Shown piece by piece: positions 46,190 to 59,275 of a stretch of DNA of 64,000 bases. The notes beneath the pieces were generated by a model, which ran no database searches, was not told where the DNA came from, and saw only the letters and a list, made by a program, of their open reading frames with translations. How positions within the stretch are numbered: position 1 is the stretch's first letter; each line of letters begins with the position of its first letter. This DNA comes from Holacanthus passer (lineage: Eukaryota; Chordata; Actinopteri; Pomacanthidae), in contig JAFREQ010000009.1 of NCBI GenBank assembly GCA_025331565.1, positions 8,731,501 through 8,795,500 on the forward strand. The letters are read 5' to 3'. A program made the translations under genes and the position numbers.

Positions 46190-46550
46190 TAAAGTAACTA
46201 AGTACATGTACAGTACTTTTACTCAAGTACTGTACTTAGTTACAATTTTAGGTACTTGTGCTTTATTTCCTTCTAAATAGCAGTGGAGTAGAAATAACAT
46301 TTGATAGCTTCAGTTACTTTACAGATTGAGATTATTAATACTAAATATAATTAACAAATGATGTGTTATTTACAGATTAAGCCATCTTAAATAAATGAGC
46401 TCCACCTTTACCAGCTGCAACATTAAAGTGATGAACACATTAACGCATCAATAATTGTAATGTAATCATATACACAGTATATTATTCTGACAGAAGTCAT
46501 TTTGGTTAATGAGTGCTTTTACTTTTTTTTACTTTAAGTAAGTAAGTAAA
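46190..46550 (-). mobile_element. Second hAT-type element copy, inverted and partial
   Basis: GAGCTCCACCTTTACCAGC and TGCAACATTAAAGTGATGAA are the reverse complement of the 21855-21900 part of the element at 21625-22141. The left end is rearranged into GTACAGTACTTTTACTCAAG. Confidence 0.65.
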
Positions 46551-46990
46551 TGGCTGAAGTTAGATTGTACCTAATAATTAAGTGACCACTGAGAGTATGT
46601 TTGTCTAGTGTAGCTCTTTGACCTTGAACATTAAGATATGTGTGTTTGGCTCTTGAATCACTCTTGAGTTTTTAAACTTATTACATGTGGTCTGAAGTAA
46701 CAAAGATAGAAGACAAACCTGAATGTTTTTCTGAAATGTTGAATATAAATCTTTTGCAGAAGGTGCAAATTACAACACACACATCTTTTGCTGTGATGTC
46801 TGTTTACTTAACATGTCAAACTGCAGAGATATTTTTGGTCGGGTTTGCAAGGTGCCCCATTGAGGAGGGTCCCCTCCGTGGGACGATGAGTGGTGGGTGG
46901 TGTTCACCAACCCATGGCTCCGACCTCCGCCTAAGTGACTCCACTCAAGAGCTAAACAAATATGTGGCTCCAGCCTGTCCTTGGTCAAGT
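46551..46990 (+). other. Intronic sequence left of the purine-rich block
   Basis: A 143-codon open frame starts at 46685, but its translation resembles no protein I know. Confidence 0.4.
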
Positions 46991-47228
46991 GCAGGCCGAA
47001 CAGAGCGGGGCGAAGGAGGGGCCAGAGAGGGAGGTGAGGGGGGGGTAAAGAGAGAGGGTAGCAGCTCAGAGTGGGAACCAGTGGTGGAGGTGGTCCAAAC
47101 CAGACTGAACAAGTAATTCAGGGAGAGGAGGATGATGGAGAGAGGAGGCACAAGAACGAGAGAGATAAAATGACAGTTTAATCCCCAGAAGAAGTTTTAT
47201 GATTCTGCTGTCTGGAAACCAGCTCCTG
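46991..47228 (+). other. Purine-rich segment ending in a possible splice donor
   Basis: AGCTCCTG is followed by GTAAGA at 47229-47234, and the preceding 200 bp is purine-rich. It could be an untranslated alternative exon. Evidence is weak. Confidence 0.2.
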
Positions 47229-47234
47229 GTAAGA

Positions 47235-50200
47235 GAGGGTGCAAGAATACAGTCTGCCTTTTTACCTTTTAAAGGTTTTGAGCTCAAATTTTAATCGGCA
47301 GCTATTTAAATACATGCTTTATTGCATTAGTCACTTTGACAAAAATGCAGAACCATCTTCTCAAATATGAGGATTTGTGGGTTTTCTCTATTTCTGTGGT
47401 TGTATAAAGTTATTGACAATAGAGATTAATTAATGGAATAAGATTTAAGATAAATAAGAGCATTGTATAATTTTTGTATCTTATTTGAAAAGAGTCAAGC
47501 TTGTGAATGTGTGCAGAGTTTTCGCACTAAATGTGATTTATTATTATTTATCTAGCATTTTATTTCCCCATCTTTTCTACTGTTGCCAGTGTTGGAGTGC
47601 AGTTTGAAGTTTTTTTTTTTTAAGAAAGCCACATGTTCTCTGTGTCTGAGCCATCTTTCTCCTCTAGGAGGTGCTGTTGCCAACAGAAGGAATTACTGTG
47701 TTTAAGAGGAAAGGGGCTTTGGAAAAGTTGTGTGTCCTGAACAGAGTGGATGAAGTCCTGAATCAGTGCTCAGGGCAACTTCACGCTGCAGTGAGCTGAA
47801 TAGGCTGATTAATGATGTGCCACACAGTCTCTGGAGTAAAGGGTAAAGTTAAAGTCAGGTGTCCGAAGGATATTGCGTGAGAAAGTTGTAAACGATCTTT
47901 GGATGTGGATTGATAGTTTAATGAGTGACAGAGGAGAAGGGAATCTTTCTTAAATTAAACACTTCAGTAAATGAGACATTTTGAAGTTGTTTTGTTGCAC
48001 AGAGAAAATGAGCCTTAACTTATTCAGGACTTCATCCTGCAAAAATAGTTTCTGATGCAGATTTTGATTGTACATGTTTTGTCCTTCGCAAATTGTTATC
48101 ACCTCAAACAAGCTGAAGGCTAAATGTAATTGAACCATTAAACGATAAGACAAACTGTTTGGAACTTGGCAAAAAAACTTTATTCATTTCAGAAAAGGTA
48201 CCGAGAAGCAGCTGATTGGCTGTTTGGCTGCAGTAAATCTCAGAGCAGTAAATCGTAGGTGGAGCAAAAATGCTGGAGTGAATCCACCAGATATTTATCC
48301 CACCACACTCTTCAGGCTGTCATCCAGCAGAATAAATCATATGTCTGGGTAATCACGACCGCATCGTCAAGGAGCTCGCACAAAGACTGGAATCGAGCAC
48401 TGTGAGATAACAGATATTGAAACTTTGCTGAGGAAAGATGGAGGCTGAATCCTGTTAAACCTGCCGATTTTCTGTTTTGTTTGCATTTGTACCGAATCTG
48501 TGTGAGGAGACTCTGAACCTCTGGAGAGCAGCTGTCGAGATAAATGGTTGAACCAGATAAAGAGCATTCCTGAAATAGAAGCACAGCAATCAAAGACACC
48601 TTTCTGAAGTGCGGTCTGTTCAGGTGGTGGCTAACAGCAATATTCCTTGTTTATCTTTCTTTGTTTTTGTAGAGACATACTGGACTGATGCATATAATAA
48701 CATTCATAACCTACTCTAATTTAAAGTACTTGTATCTATATGGGCTTTTATATGAAAAACAACTGCACAGGCTGTGAAAGTGCACAACTTAAATCATAAA
48801 ATGCGTAAAATTAACTGCAATTAAAATGGAAAACCATCTTAGAAGGTGAATGTTTTACAACGTTGGTCATCATTTCTCCGCATATAACAGCATAAGGGCA
48901 CAGTTTTCTTTATTGTAGACATGCGTTAATGCTGAAACACTTGTGTGGAAGGTGAAGAAATTGTTCTACCAGTATCGTTTATCAGTATTGATTGCAAGAT
49001 TAAGGAATGGAATAAATCTGACTTATTCTCATCACTCATCTAAAATGGATTCCTTCTGTATGTGCCGTGTTAAGTGTATGTGTCACGTTAGTTGCCAATC
49101 ATAGAAATGACACCTGTGTTGAGAGCAGCTTTTCTGTCCAGATCTGGTATCAGTGTTCATGTGTGTTCCTTGCTGAATACATTTCATCTGTGTGTGGCTG
49201 TGTTGTGATTTCAGTGTTTTTGGAAAATATGCCTCTTGCCATCAGTTTGACACACTTAAACCTGCCCTGACCACAAACACCTGAATAAATGACTAAGATT
49301 ATGATAAATCTAAGCTGTAGATTTAGATTCAGCTGGTTTGGATATCTCTATGTGTCTCACAGATGGTCCAAACTGTTGCTCTCTAATTTTAAATCCTTGC
49401 TCCAGGAGTCATTCTCATGCTCTCAGATACTCTCGATTCTGAAGTTTGTTCTTATCTTGAAATAACCAGCATCCGTTTTCAAGCATCTCTTTCTGGATAC
49501 ACACTGTACAAGTTTTCTTAATGAGATACAACGATGTAGAAATCAGACAGAGGAATGAACATAATGACGGGGGTGTATGTATAAGTTGTTTGAATTCCGT
49601 AATTGAGCAAATGTTTGTCGGTCTCGGATGCTATGTTTATCATCGTGCACGAGGCCTGTGGCTGCACCAGAGGAAGAATAGCAGGGAGTTGAAAGAGATC
49701 GCACCAGAAATAACTGTGATTATACAGCGACCGGGCTGACTGAAGGTTGACTCATCCTCTCACTTTATGGACTGCTGTACTGGTCTTGTTTTGTTAGGTC
49801 AAGATTTGGGTCCAGATTTCACTTTTGAAGAGCTGTTGGTTAGTAGTTTATTTTAGTTTTCTGACGAGAGACGGACTCACCGAACCCATTTGTAAAGGTA
49901 CAGTTCTTGTTTTCAACTTTTTTAAGTGCAATATACGAACTTTTGTTTTGCTTCTTTCACACATTATATCAGGTGCTGCAGATACATGGCTTCTTTTTTG
50001 GCATTATAACAATCCATTGTTCATGCACATTTTTGTTTGATGAGTGTAACAAGAGTTTCTCCAGACTATTACAGTGAGGTAAATGTGTGGGGAAACTACT
50101 AGCTGAATGGTAACTAGTCTCAATAAGGGTGATGATGTAACCGGCTTCCACTCTTTGTTAGATTGAACATCAGTACATATCCATGCTGAAAATGGCATGT

Positions 50201-50249
50201 TAACAACTTGAGACCTTCATAAGCTTTCAAATCAGCATTTAATGGCCAA
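47235..50249 (+). other. Intronic sequence
   Basis: AT-rich; no feature is identified. Confidence 0.5.
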
Positions 50250-50600
50250 TGCCTCCTTAAGAATGTGCCAGTACTTGATTTGATGTATTATTTCATCTGT
50301 TTTAAATATCAAACAAATATTGCAACAAACATTCGAGGAACTGTTGTGAAGTCTTGTCTTGACATTCATGTTCCCCAAAGGATGAATCCTGATAAATGAT
50401 GAACATCTGACTTTTCCTCTTGCACCAACATGAGATTTACATTTGTGGTTTTGAGTGAAATATCTCAACAACTAATAGATGAATTGCCATGAAATTGGGT
50501 CCAAATATTCATCTCCCCCTCAGGATTAAATGCAGAGTCATTGATGATAACCTTTGATGTAGCAGCACAATCAGGTCAAATTTGAATTTGTTTCATATGC
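50250..50600. repeat. Interspersed fish repeat (AAATATCTCAACAACTA type)
   Basis: GACATTCATGTTCCCCAAAG, CTGACTTTTCCTCTTGCACC and GAAATATCTCAACAACTA followed by TTGCCATGAAATTGG match a repeat I recall as frequent in percomorph genomes. It is partly duplicated within itself. Confidence 0.55.
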
Positions 50601-50819
50601 TGGTTTTACATGGAGTAGAAGGTTTCAAATTAATTTCTATTTGGCTTCAGAGGAAGCTTCTTCATCCTCCTGAAGATGGGATGTCTTTGCTTTTAGTGAC
50701 TTGGATGTAGCTGGAAGTGTTTTCTTTTCGTCCTTGTGACAATAGACTCATAAGGAGGAAGACAAAATCCCTTGGGCCAGCTTTTCATTCCTGTAAGTTC
50801 CTCCCTCCTTGCTGGGATA

Positions 50820-51360
50820 ATTGAAAGGCTTTGAGACAAGCTCTGCAGAGTCGAGCTCAGCAGGCTCGCACAGGACATCAAAGGGAAACGAACCGTCGGG
50901 CAACACAAGCTGGGGTCAATGCCGCGGCCAAACGGCGGTGAACGTCAGCGCTGAGCCGTCTGGCCCGAGTCGTCTCCGTAGTCGGCACAGTGGCTTCTCC
51001 TGCAAAGCTTCAAAGGCATTTCCTAATGAGGACCAGATGCAGAGCTGAGACGACAAGTAGCCGCCGCTTGTTCTGCAATTACTCTGACACATGCATGTAC
51101 ACATTAGCACTTGTGTGTCCATACCAGCACAGAAACCATATTTTGTCCGGTTGCGAGGAGCTGCGGAGACAGAAGACACCTGTGCACAATCATGTCGATT
51201 ATCCACAGACAGATAAAAAGCTCTGCGTGCCGCTGCACACACAGTTGGCGTTTTCATGCTACAGAGCCCTTTCCGAGGCTCTGAATAAAAATATCCCAGT
51301 TTCTCTGGAGGCTTTTTTCCCTCCATTAAAGCCGTAGCCTCAGCTTTTATTAGGGGAAAA
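50820..51360. promoter_or_regulatory. GC-balanced non-repetitive block, possibly conserved
   Basis: This stretch differs in composition from its flanks and holds the element-like CTGAATAAAAATATCCCAG and GAATATTCAGCGCAGTGG. It has open frames on both strands, but none resembles a known protein. Confidence 0.2.
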
Positions 51361-53739
51361 ACAAGCCTGTTGAATATTCAGCGCAGTGGGTTTGCAACCT
51401 TTACAGCCCTCTCTTAACTTTTCATGCTGTTTACTGTTGACACACAAGTTAGAAAGCCTGAGCTTTCACAGTGGAAAATGTGAACTGTCGCACCACATCC
51501 TGTCAAGACTTAAGTGCTTTTTCTGAAGTTGGTCAGTTTATATGGTAAACAAATGGGTCTAGACACACGACATGACATTTAGACCCACATGAATGTTTTG
51601 ACAATAACAGTGCCGATTGTTTGAATCAATAGTGGAACAGTTTTCTAATCCTGATTGATTTTTAAGAAACATTGAACTTTTCCAACATCTGGAATTTCAT
51701 TTCCCGCCCCCCATGCAGTATTTCACAACAAGCTACAACCTTAAGCTCATGATCTCACCTTGATTTCAGTGCAGTTTTAAGTTTGGTGATGAATCTGTAT
51801 TAATTTCTAATCGTATAGTTTTAAGCTGAAGTGATCTATCTTTAGAAAACAAAATTAGGACTTGTTGAGAAGCGTTTTATTGAATGTGGGCTAATCCAGG
51901 GTTTCATTGCCATGACAACGTTGTTTTGGAAAACTTTATGGAAATGTATTTCCATCTTTCCAGTTATCTGTCTTTCCATTTTTACTTTGTTGTGGTCACA
52001 CGACTGCTCGGTTTACTTCACAGTATGACAGAGCAGAGATTGAAATCAACAATAATTAGTACTAATTATAATGTTGTTATTAATAATTTGTTATCCCTAA
52101 TTGCTCAATTAAACGTGTCCCCTCCATCTCCCTGATCAGGCGCATACCTTCCTTCAGTATAGAGCTGCAGCTATCATTTTAATGATCAATTCAAATAATT
52201 ACAAAATGTCAAAATAAAATTTTTATCCAAATGACACTTCAGAAGGGAAAGATATTCATATCGCATTAGACACGTAATTCAAGAAACCCTAACAACTGGG
52301 AATCTTGACTTGGCTAATGTTTGCTTGAAACATTAAGAAATGATTATTAGATTCTAATAACTGTTCAATCAATTAACCTTGAAATTGGCTTATGAAGGAG
52401 CTGATTTACTAATTCATGGCAGTTATTTTGGTATAAAGTATTAAGTCTAGGGGATGAATCTGATATTTGAGAAGATTTTTTTCCTCCTGTAATTTGCTGG
52501 ACTCTGTGATTTTTTTTTTTCACCGTGAAAACAAAAAAGTTTGATTTATGTCAGTGTTTACTTGTTAGTTTGCATCTGTTTTTGTTTGTCTTGCCTGTCG
52601 AGTCTCTTGTTTCCCAATAAATCATCCGGGCAGCTTGTGCTTTGAACGCAGACACTCGGCTGCCTGTGAAGAGGAACCCGACCTGAGTCACTGTAAATCA
52701 GTTGACATGCACCTGCAGCTCCCGTCACACCTCGGCTCTCTGAAAGCTATTAGTGCTTCATGTTTCATATTTATGTAACAGCCGAGGAGGAACAAAACAA
52801 GTAGTTCTGGTTTGTGTCTAACGCTGTTGTTGCCCTGTTGTTTGTTATTTCAATTGTTCAGTCGTATCACGCTCGCGACTCCTACTTGGATCAGATCTTG
52901 TTACTTAGAAATCTGCTTGTTCTGTTCAGGAAACAGTGAATTATGGTGAGTTTCTTTTATCTTGTCTTTGTTCAAACTAAGTGCAAATATCAATGTAAGG
53001 TCTTTCAGGCTGATTCGCTCAATTTGCTTGGTTTGGTTTGCCCAAAACCAGAATTATCAACTGCTAGGATACTGACTAGGCAAACAAATAAAACTGACCT
53101 GAAATGTAGTTTAGTAAGAAGAAAGCATTTAATCAGTTAATAGAATTAAGATAAGAACAAGGAAAACTGTGACTTCTTGTAAATTTGCAAGTAATGATTA
53201 TTTTTTTTCTTCTTTATTAATCTGGTTCATTTTTTGATCAGTCCATTTGTCTTTGAAATGTAAAAAGTGAAAATTTCCAACATCCAGTTTTTAAATTAGT
53301 TTTCAGTCCAAAACCCCAAAATATTCAAGTTGCAATTATGCAAAACAAAGAAAAGCAGCAAAATGTCACATACAAGAGGCTGCAACCAGGGAATATTAGG
53401 GATTTTTGGTTGATTAAATGATAAAGATTTTGAAAATTGTTACTGATTGGTTAGTTGTTGAAGCTCTAATTTGTTGTGCTTATGTAATTGATTATCTAAT
53501 ATGTACAACGAATTTGTCATGTTCATTGCTCATTTCTTGTTTTCACTCAATTTGTTATGTAACTAAATGTGTAATCCCACTATTGCTACTCAAAAGATCT
53601 CCCGATAGACCGGATAAACTCGTCCTTTATGCTGAAAGCTGCGATCACGTGTATGAGGTGATTCGGTGATTGTGGTGTTTTGTCTTCACCTTCAGCTGCT
53701 GAGGACTGAAGGCACACGCCACTGTGTTTGTTAATGTGT
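51361..53739 (+). other. Intronic sequence
   Basis: Positions 52620-52770 are GC-balanced and might be conserved. Otherwise nothing is seen. Confidence 0.4.
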
Positions 53740-54078
53740 AAACGTTCATGAAAAGGCTTTCCGTGACGCTCTGTTTCTCGGCCACGAGCTGAAGGTCAGC
53801 ACGGGCCGAAGAGTGACCGGAGGTTGTTAGCTCGCCGTGCGCTTCACCTGGAGGCCCAGCGGAGGGGTCGATTCTACCCGAACAGCCTAAAGTCCTGTTT
53901 CCTCTTATAGGACACAGATCGTCTGGCTGTCATCTGAGGAAGTCGTCTAATCTTAGCTGTGAAACTTATCCCTCTCGCTCAGAGGGCTGCTGGGTATAGG
54001 CTCGCTGTCGGGGGCTTGTGGGCTCAGTCGTGTTCGCTACCTGCGCGCTGTGGGAGGAGGTTAGAATGAGAGTTACAG
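53740..54078 (+). other. GC-rich segment ending in a splice-donor-like site
   Basis: CpG-containing sequence ends GAGAGTTACAG followed by GTAAGC at 54079-54084. It could be another alternative first exon of the plus-strand gene. No TATA or clear start is seen. Confidence 0.25.
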
Positions 54079-54084
54079 GTAAGC

Positions 54085-57000
54085 CGCATGAGCAGATCAT
54101 CAGATCGTCTCCTTGTTGATGACGGTTAACATTTAACAGCCAAACAAATATGTGGCCACGTAGCTGGTGTGTGTACGCCTGCTGTAGGTGTAGGTGCAGC
54201 GTTACTCCGTTCAACAGGCCTTGTGTTCACTCTTTAACCTCACATGATCCCAAGGGCACAAATGCTGAAAAAAATGATTTGCTTGAGTCAGTTCTTCAAA
54301 CATCTGCTGGATAAAAGGTCCAGAAATGTAACGTGATAAGCCTCAGCGCTTGTTCTAAACTAGGAGCTCATGCATGTGACATTGAAGTCTTAGAAAAGTT
54401 TACTTTCAAGTCAGTCCACTTGGTTTTACTGAGCTGTTATGCAACACATTGAAAGCTCCTGTTTTCTTGAGGGTGTTCTTAGTAAGGCTGAAATACTGGA
54501 AGTCAGGGCTGTAAATTATGAGTAGGAATGTGAGTTCCTCAGTATGTTGATCGATAACTGAATGTCATGTTTTTGTGTTGCAGAAATTAGAGAAAAGAGA
54601 TAGGAAAAAGTGCGGACTTTAAAATCTTAACAGGACAGTTTATGGTTTAGTTTCTTGAGTTTGAACCTGAAAATGCACAGTTCTCTAGTTCATCATCCTT
54701 TATTCACTGAAATGTCAGGGAGTTTTCTATTTTCCTTTCATACAGTCCATTGATCACTCATGCAGCTGATAGATCATCATAGATATTTTACCAGACAACA
54801 CAACCATCATCTTTTTAAATATATTCCCTCCTAGTGGATACAGGAATTTACAAGAGAAATAGTAATGACCATAAATACAAAAAATACAGTATTACAACAG
54901 ATCTTATTGCCTTGATCTGTCAGTTTCTTACAGACTTGCCGAATAAGTGATGCTCACAAGGATAGATATCAAGTTTGGTTTAGTTTTCATTTCGTTGTTC
55001 TGTGTGTCTGAGGACATTCTGCTCCTTCCTTCAGGTTTGCATTCTCGCAGCTCATGGAACTGGACATTTGGGAGATGTTTGGTCAGTCCAATGCTCGTTT
55101 TGTTTCTTTTGTTCGTGATTTATTTGCATGAAGTTGGCAAGAAGAGCTTGCGTTTTGGCTTTAAGTTGACACATCAGCAAAAGCTTCACATACATGTGTC
55201 AGCACAGGGCCTACAAGAAATGCTTTATGGGATTATGCTCGTAGGTGAATGTGCACGGAGGCATCTTGACTCTTTGAAGATGCTTACTGAAATATTTATA
55301 CATTAGTAGCATCTCTCTCTTTGTATGTGTTTTTCAAAATAAAATTGTCCATCAGTAATTTTGTCGGTTCATGCCACCTTACTATTTCTAAGTTGCAGCT
55401 GTAGTCAAAGGCTTTCTTTCTCCTTTATTTTTGTCCACCTACATTCACTCCTTCAGTGCATCATAAATGAAAACTTTCAAAGGCTTTTGTTGCATTTGCT
55501 CAGGAAGAACATTGTCCTCCTTTCTTTTTTTTGTATCTGCAGCACATTTTTCTCCATGTGACCCAATGGCACAGTGTAAAATGTGCTCCAGAGGCTGAGA
55601 GTCTTGAAGGAGGGATACTGGTGCATCATAGTGCTTATTTTAAATGTGAGGCAGAGTTGCTCAGAGGAGGAGGGATTTCAGTCTTTCTAGCAGTGTGTCT
55701 ATGATTACAGTCTATTTGGGTGTTGGACCAGTCCAGTGTGCTCTGTAACGGTTGCTTCATATCTCTTCTCTGTATCAAATCTATAATCGGCCCCGAGGAT
55801 GACAGGCATTTAGGGTTTAGACACATCAGCTTAATGGCATAGCCACGCTGCTTTATTTGGGTGCGCACTGTAAACAAGGAATTACATGTGCTGCAGATGA
55901 GTGAAAGCTCGGCTGCAAAATAACTCCTGACAGAGTGACCTTTCAGCTGCTCCCTCAGAAAATTACTGATGTTGTGCCTGTCTTGTTTTGCTGAAGACCC
56001 TTAAAGACCTTTTTAAAGACCACCAGGGGGCCCAGATCCCACTTTGGGAGCCAGTGCTGAACAGGTCAGAGGATCTGAGGTCAGTGGTCTTTGTGGTAAA
56101 TAGAGTCTGAGGTCAGATTGTATAAAGAGGGCCAGGGTCTATCTGAGCCAACCTTGTCTGCATCTTTACTCCTCCAGATGCTCGTTTAACAAACCAGCCC
56201 TCTCTGTGGCCCGTGAAGTGCACTTTTTCCCCTCATGTTGGCTCCTCTTTATTAGAGGAGAAAAGCTCTTTTGTTCCTGCTCATAATGTATCCATTGATG
56301 ATGACCAGGCCAGTGAACACAGGAGCTCTTATGTTCATAAATGTCAGATGCAAACACACCTGTGAAAAAGCAGAGGTTAACGCTGTCCATCACATTAAGT
56401 GGGCTTTCTCCAAAAAAGTGTCTTTGTGTAACGGGACATGGAGTACATGTGGGGACCTCTTGTGCACTCGTTGGAAAAGTTTGGATTTATAAAATTTATT
56501 TATCTGTTATACTTTATGTTTGTATATTCCACTTCTGAGAATCAGAATGTAACATCAACAGGAAAATGCCCTAAAGGTTGCCGTGCAAAGTTCAAGGACA
56601 AAGCATTTGTCAAAATCATAAATCAGCAGTTTGATTGACAGGATTCAAAGTTTTATTTTTAGATTTCCTAAACTTTTCCTAGTATCTATATTGGCCACAT
56701 TATCACTGCAGGAACTCATTTCCCCAACATGGACCAGGGTCTAAATGAAGTTCCGGGTCATACAACAGATGGACCGTCGATCATTGTTGTTTGAATAGTT
56801 GCCCACAAAAATGACAGCTGTTGCTTTTTCATATGTCAGCAGACTGATTGACCTGATCTTTGCAGCTCTTTAGACCACGCTGGAAATGCAGACAACAATG
56901 GGCTGAAAGACCCTTTAAGTTCTTTGAAAAGTAGTTTCAGGGACTAAAGGTTCTGGGTGCTTGTTGTTAGATAGCATTTCATGTTGGGATGATAATGAGG

Positions 57001-57098
57001 ACAAATTTGATATAAATAGCTTTTGCTAATTGCTGCATGTGACTCTTTACAACTAACTTGACATGTTATTGAATGTTTCCTTTTGTGTTTTGTCTCAG
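54085..57098 (+). other. End of the presumed long intron
   Basis: No exon or clear repeat is identified. The last 25 bp form a good polypyrimidine tract leading to the acceptor at 57098. Confidence 0.45.
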
Positions 57099-57225
57099 TT
57101 TGCAGGTTGCATGGTAATCCGGACTTGATGCATGGCAGTTGCATGACCGTAGGTCTTGTTGTGGGACTGAGAGCACACAGCTGCAGCCATGGCTCAAACC
57201 ATGCATGTGAATGGCAATGGCCCAG
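57099..57225 (+). CDS. First coding exon of an unidentified plus-strand gene (partial; CDS 57189-57225)
   Basis: A pyrimidine tract and TCTCAG (AG at 57097-57098) give the acceptor. An ATG at 57189 sits in a strong Kozak context (GCAGCCATGG) and encodes MAQTMHVNGNGP plus one base before donor GTAACC at 57226, so the exon ends in phase 1. I do not recognise the protein, and the next exon is not found with confidence before the window ends. Upstream ATGs at 57111, 57128, 57132 and 57143 create short or overlapping uORFs. A second acceptor AG at 57104-57105 is possible; if used, the frame from 23921 would run through this exon in a different register. Confidence 0.5.
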
Positions 57226-57230
57226 GTAAC

Positions 57231-58744
57231 CAACCCTTTCGTTACATACAAATTTGTATTTTTCTCTGCCACGTCTCTGTCTTGTTTATCAGACTGAATC
57301 ATGACGCCCCCACATTGATGATAAAGGGATGGGGAGGTAGTTTAAGTTGGTGGCACTGACATGACAAAAATAGCTTCAATACACCAGTGTTGGTTAATAA
57401 TAATATACTTTCACATGTCATATGATTCCTGACTGCCTCAATATGTACTCATCCTTGCTAAATAAACTTGTCTGGACATGGAAACAATGGGGCTAAATGT
57501 AGATTAGGTGTCCAGTTTCAGGCTTCTGTCAGGCCTGTATATTTAACTGGTCATCTCCTGCATCACATCTCTCTCCGTCTTAGCTTTCACTTATATTTGG
57601 TGATATCTGTTCTTGCATATTGAAAAAGCCTCAAGTCATTCAAGTCAGTTAATTTTTTCAAGTTTTCTGTGCAGTTTGATCATCTTACATGTGATTTTTG
57701 CATATGATATTGTAAGTGTGTAAAATAAGTCATCTTTAATCACATTAGACAAAACTCTAAAAACAACAAAAACAAAAGTATAACCAGGTAATTGAAATAA
57801 ATAATACATGATATGAAACAGGCCACAATCAGTCACTAAACAACAAAAATCACTGCCTTGCACTCTCAGTTTGACATATTCATTTCAATGAATGTCGTAG
57901 TCTATCTTTATTTATCAGAAGTGAAGTGAAGCATGTTTCAATTTTTCTGTTGCATGTATTTGTCTGCATATCCTTCTCATGGACATCTCGTGTACTTGTA
58001 GGAATGTTAAACATCACTTTTTGTGCAAACGACTTGGCTCCTCTGTAAGATATTTCTGCACCTCTCGTGCTTCTGAACCTCACAGAGGTTTGTGTGCGGT
58101 TCACACGGCGCACATGTCGAGAAGATCTCCACGCTCCAGTGTGAAATAAACGCTGTCAGCTCTGAACGCACACCTGCAGACGGCTCACATTCCTGACCGG
58201 ACTAACAGGAGAGAGTGAAGTGTCTTGCTTCCAAATTCCTCCAGGAATGCACAGCATGCAGGACAGATGGGTTCAGGACACTGGCACACCGTCCTCAGTG
58301 TCAGTATACAACTCTGAGACATGATACTTCTTTTTTTTTACTATGTGCATCTAGTGGATTCCCTTCAAAGGGTCCGACCCAGCAGAGTGCTTTTATTGTC
58401 CGTTTTTACAGAATGTGAAAAATGCTGAGGAATGCTACACTAACGCTGCTAACCTCCTCCCCCTGCAAACTGTAAAAATAGCCTCTCTGCAGTGTTGGCA
58501 GTTTACATGCCAACGTGGTCACCTGCTGCACCCAAAGAATTTCAAGAAGACAGCGAAACTTAACCTTTGGTGCTCCAGTGGAGTGGCCAGTGCTCAGATA
58601 TGAGTTATATTCACTCTAAATTATTATGATGATCAGGTGATCAGGCTAATGAGATGGCCTAATGTCATGAGATTTCTCTGCGTCTGTGTTGCTGCTTGTA
58701 GAAGCTGAATTATTACCAGTTGTAATGTTTTTGGGTTGTTTGCA
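57231..58744 (+). other. Intron following the 57.1 kb exon
   Basis: No further exon is supported. Confidence 0.45.
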
Positions 58745-58945
58745 GCATCCAGTTCTTTTAAAGGGACATTTCACCAGTTGAAGTTTACTGTTTATAAGGA
58801 ATACCACTCAGCCTGTGAAATACTTCGTACAGTGTCCTCTGTGTCTCTGGATGAGCTTTGTCAAGGGTAGTAGGTAGAGTTGCATCATGGGAAGTGAGGT
58901 ATCCAGTGTTTTGGGGAGGCTTCAGTGGGACCAAGGTGAGGGTCG
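58745..58945 (+). repeat. Interspersed fish repeat (AAAGGGACATTTCACC type)
   Basis: AAAGGGACATTTCACCAGTT, GCATCATGGGAAGTGAGGTA and TCCAGTGTTTTGGGGAGGC match a short percomorph repeat known to me by sequence. Its class is uncertain. Confidence 0.55.
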
Positions 58946-58984
58946 CGTGTCTGGCTTGGCAGGAAATGGTTGCAAGTATTTGTT

Positions 58985-59275
58985 TTCCTGGTTACTATTT
59001 ATTTATTTCCCATCTGCTCAATGTCCTTATTGCACGACAGCCACTTTATTCATTCCACATTTGGTTCATTTTTTATACAACTGGTCACATAATTATTTGC
59101 AGTTGTACTTTGGTCCTTAATGCACTATGCTCACAATATGTATTGCACTGTTCCTTTTTTAAAGCTGCCATTGTTTTGCTTTTATTTGCTTCATTGCTCT
59201 GCCTGCCTCAAATTGCCCCCCAGGAACAAATGTAGTTTTTTGAATTTAACTGAACTGAGTTGAATTGATATCAGC
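58985..59275 (+). mobile_element. LINE 3'-tail-like fragment
   Basis: TTTATTTATTTCCC, repeated TTGCACT words and the ending GAATTTAACTGAACTGAG with GTTGAATTGA are typical of fish non-LTR element tails. No ORF remains. Confidence 0.5.

Noticed and set aside
46685..47116. 143-codon open frame on the plus strand, one of the longest in the window.
   Set aside because: The second half is Gly/Glu/Arg-rich from purine-rich DNA and the first half resembles no family. I treat it as chance.
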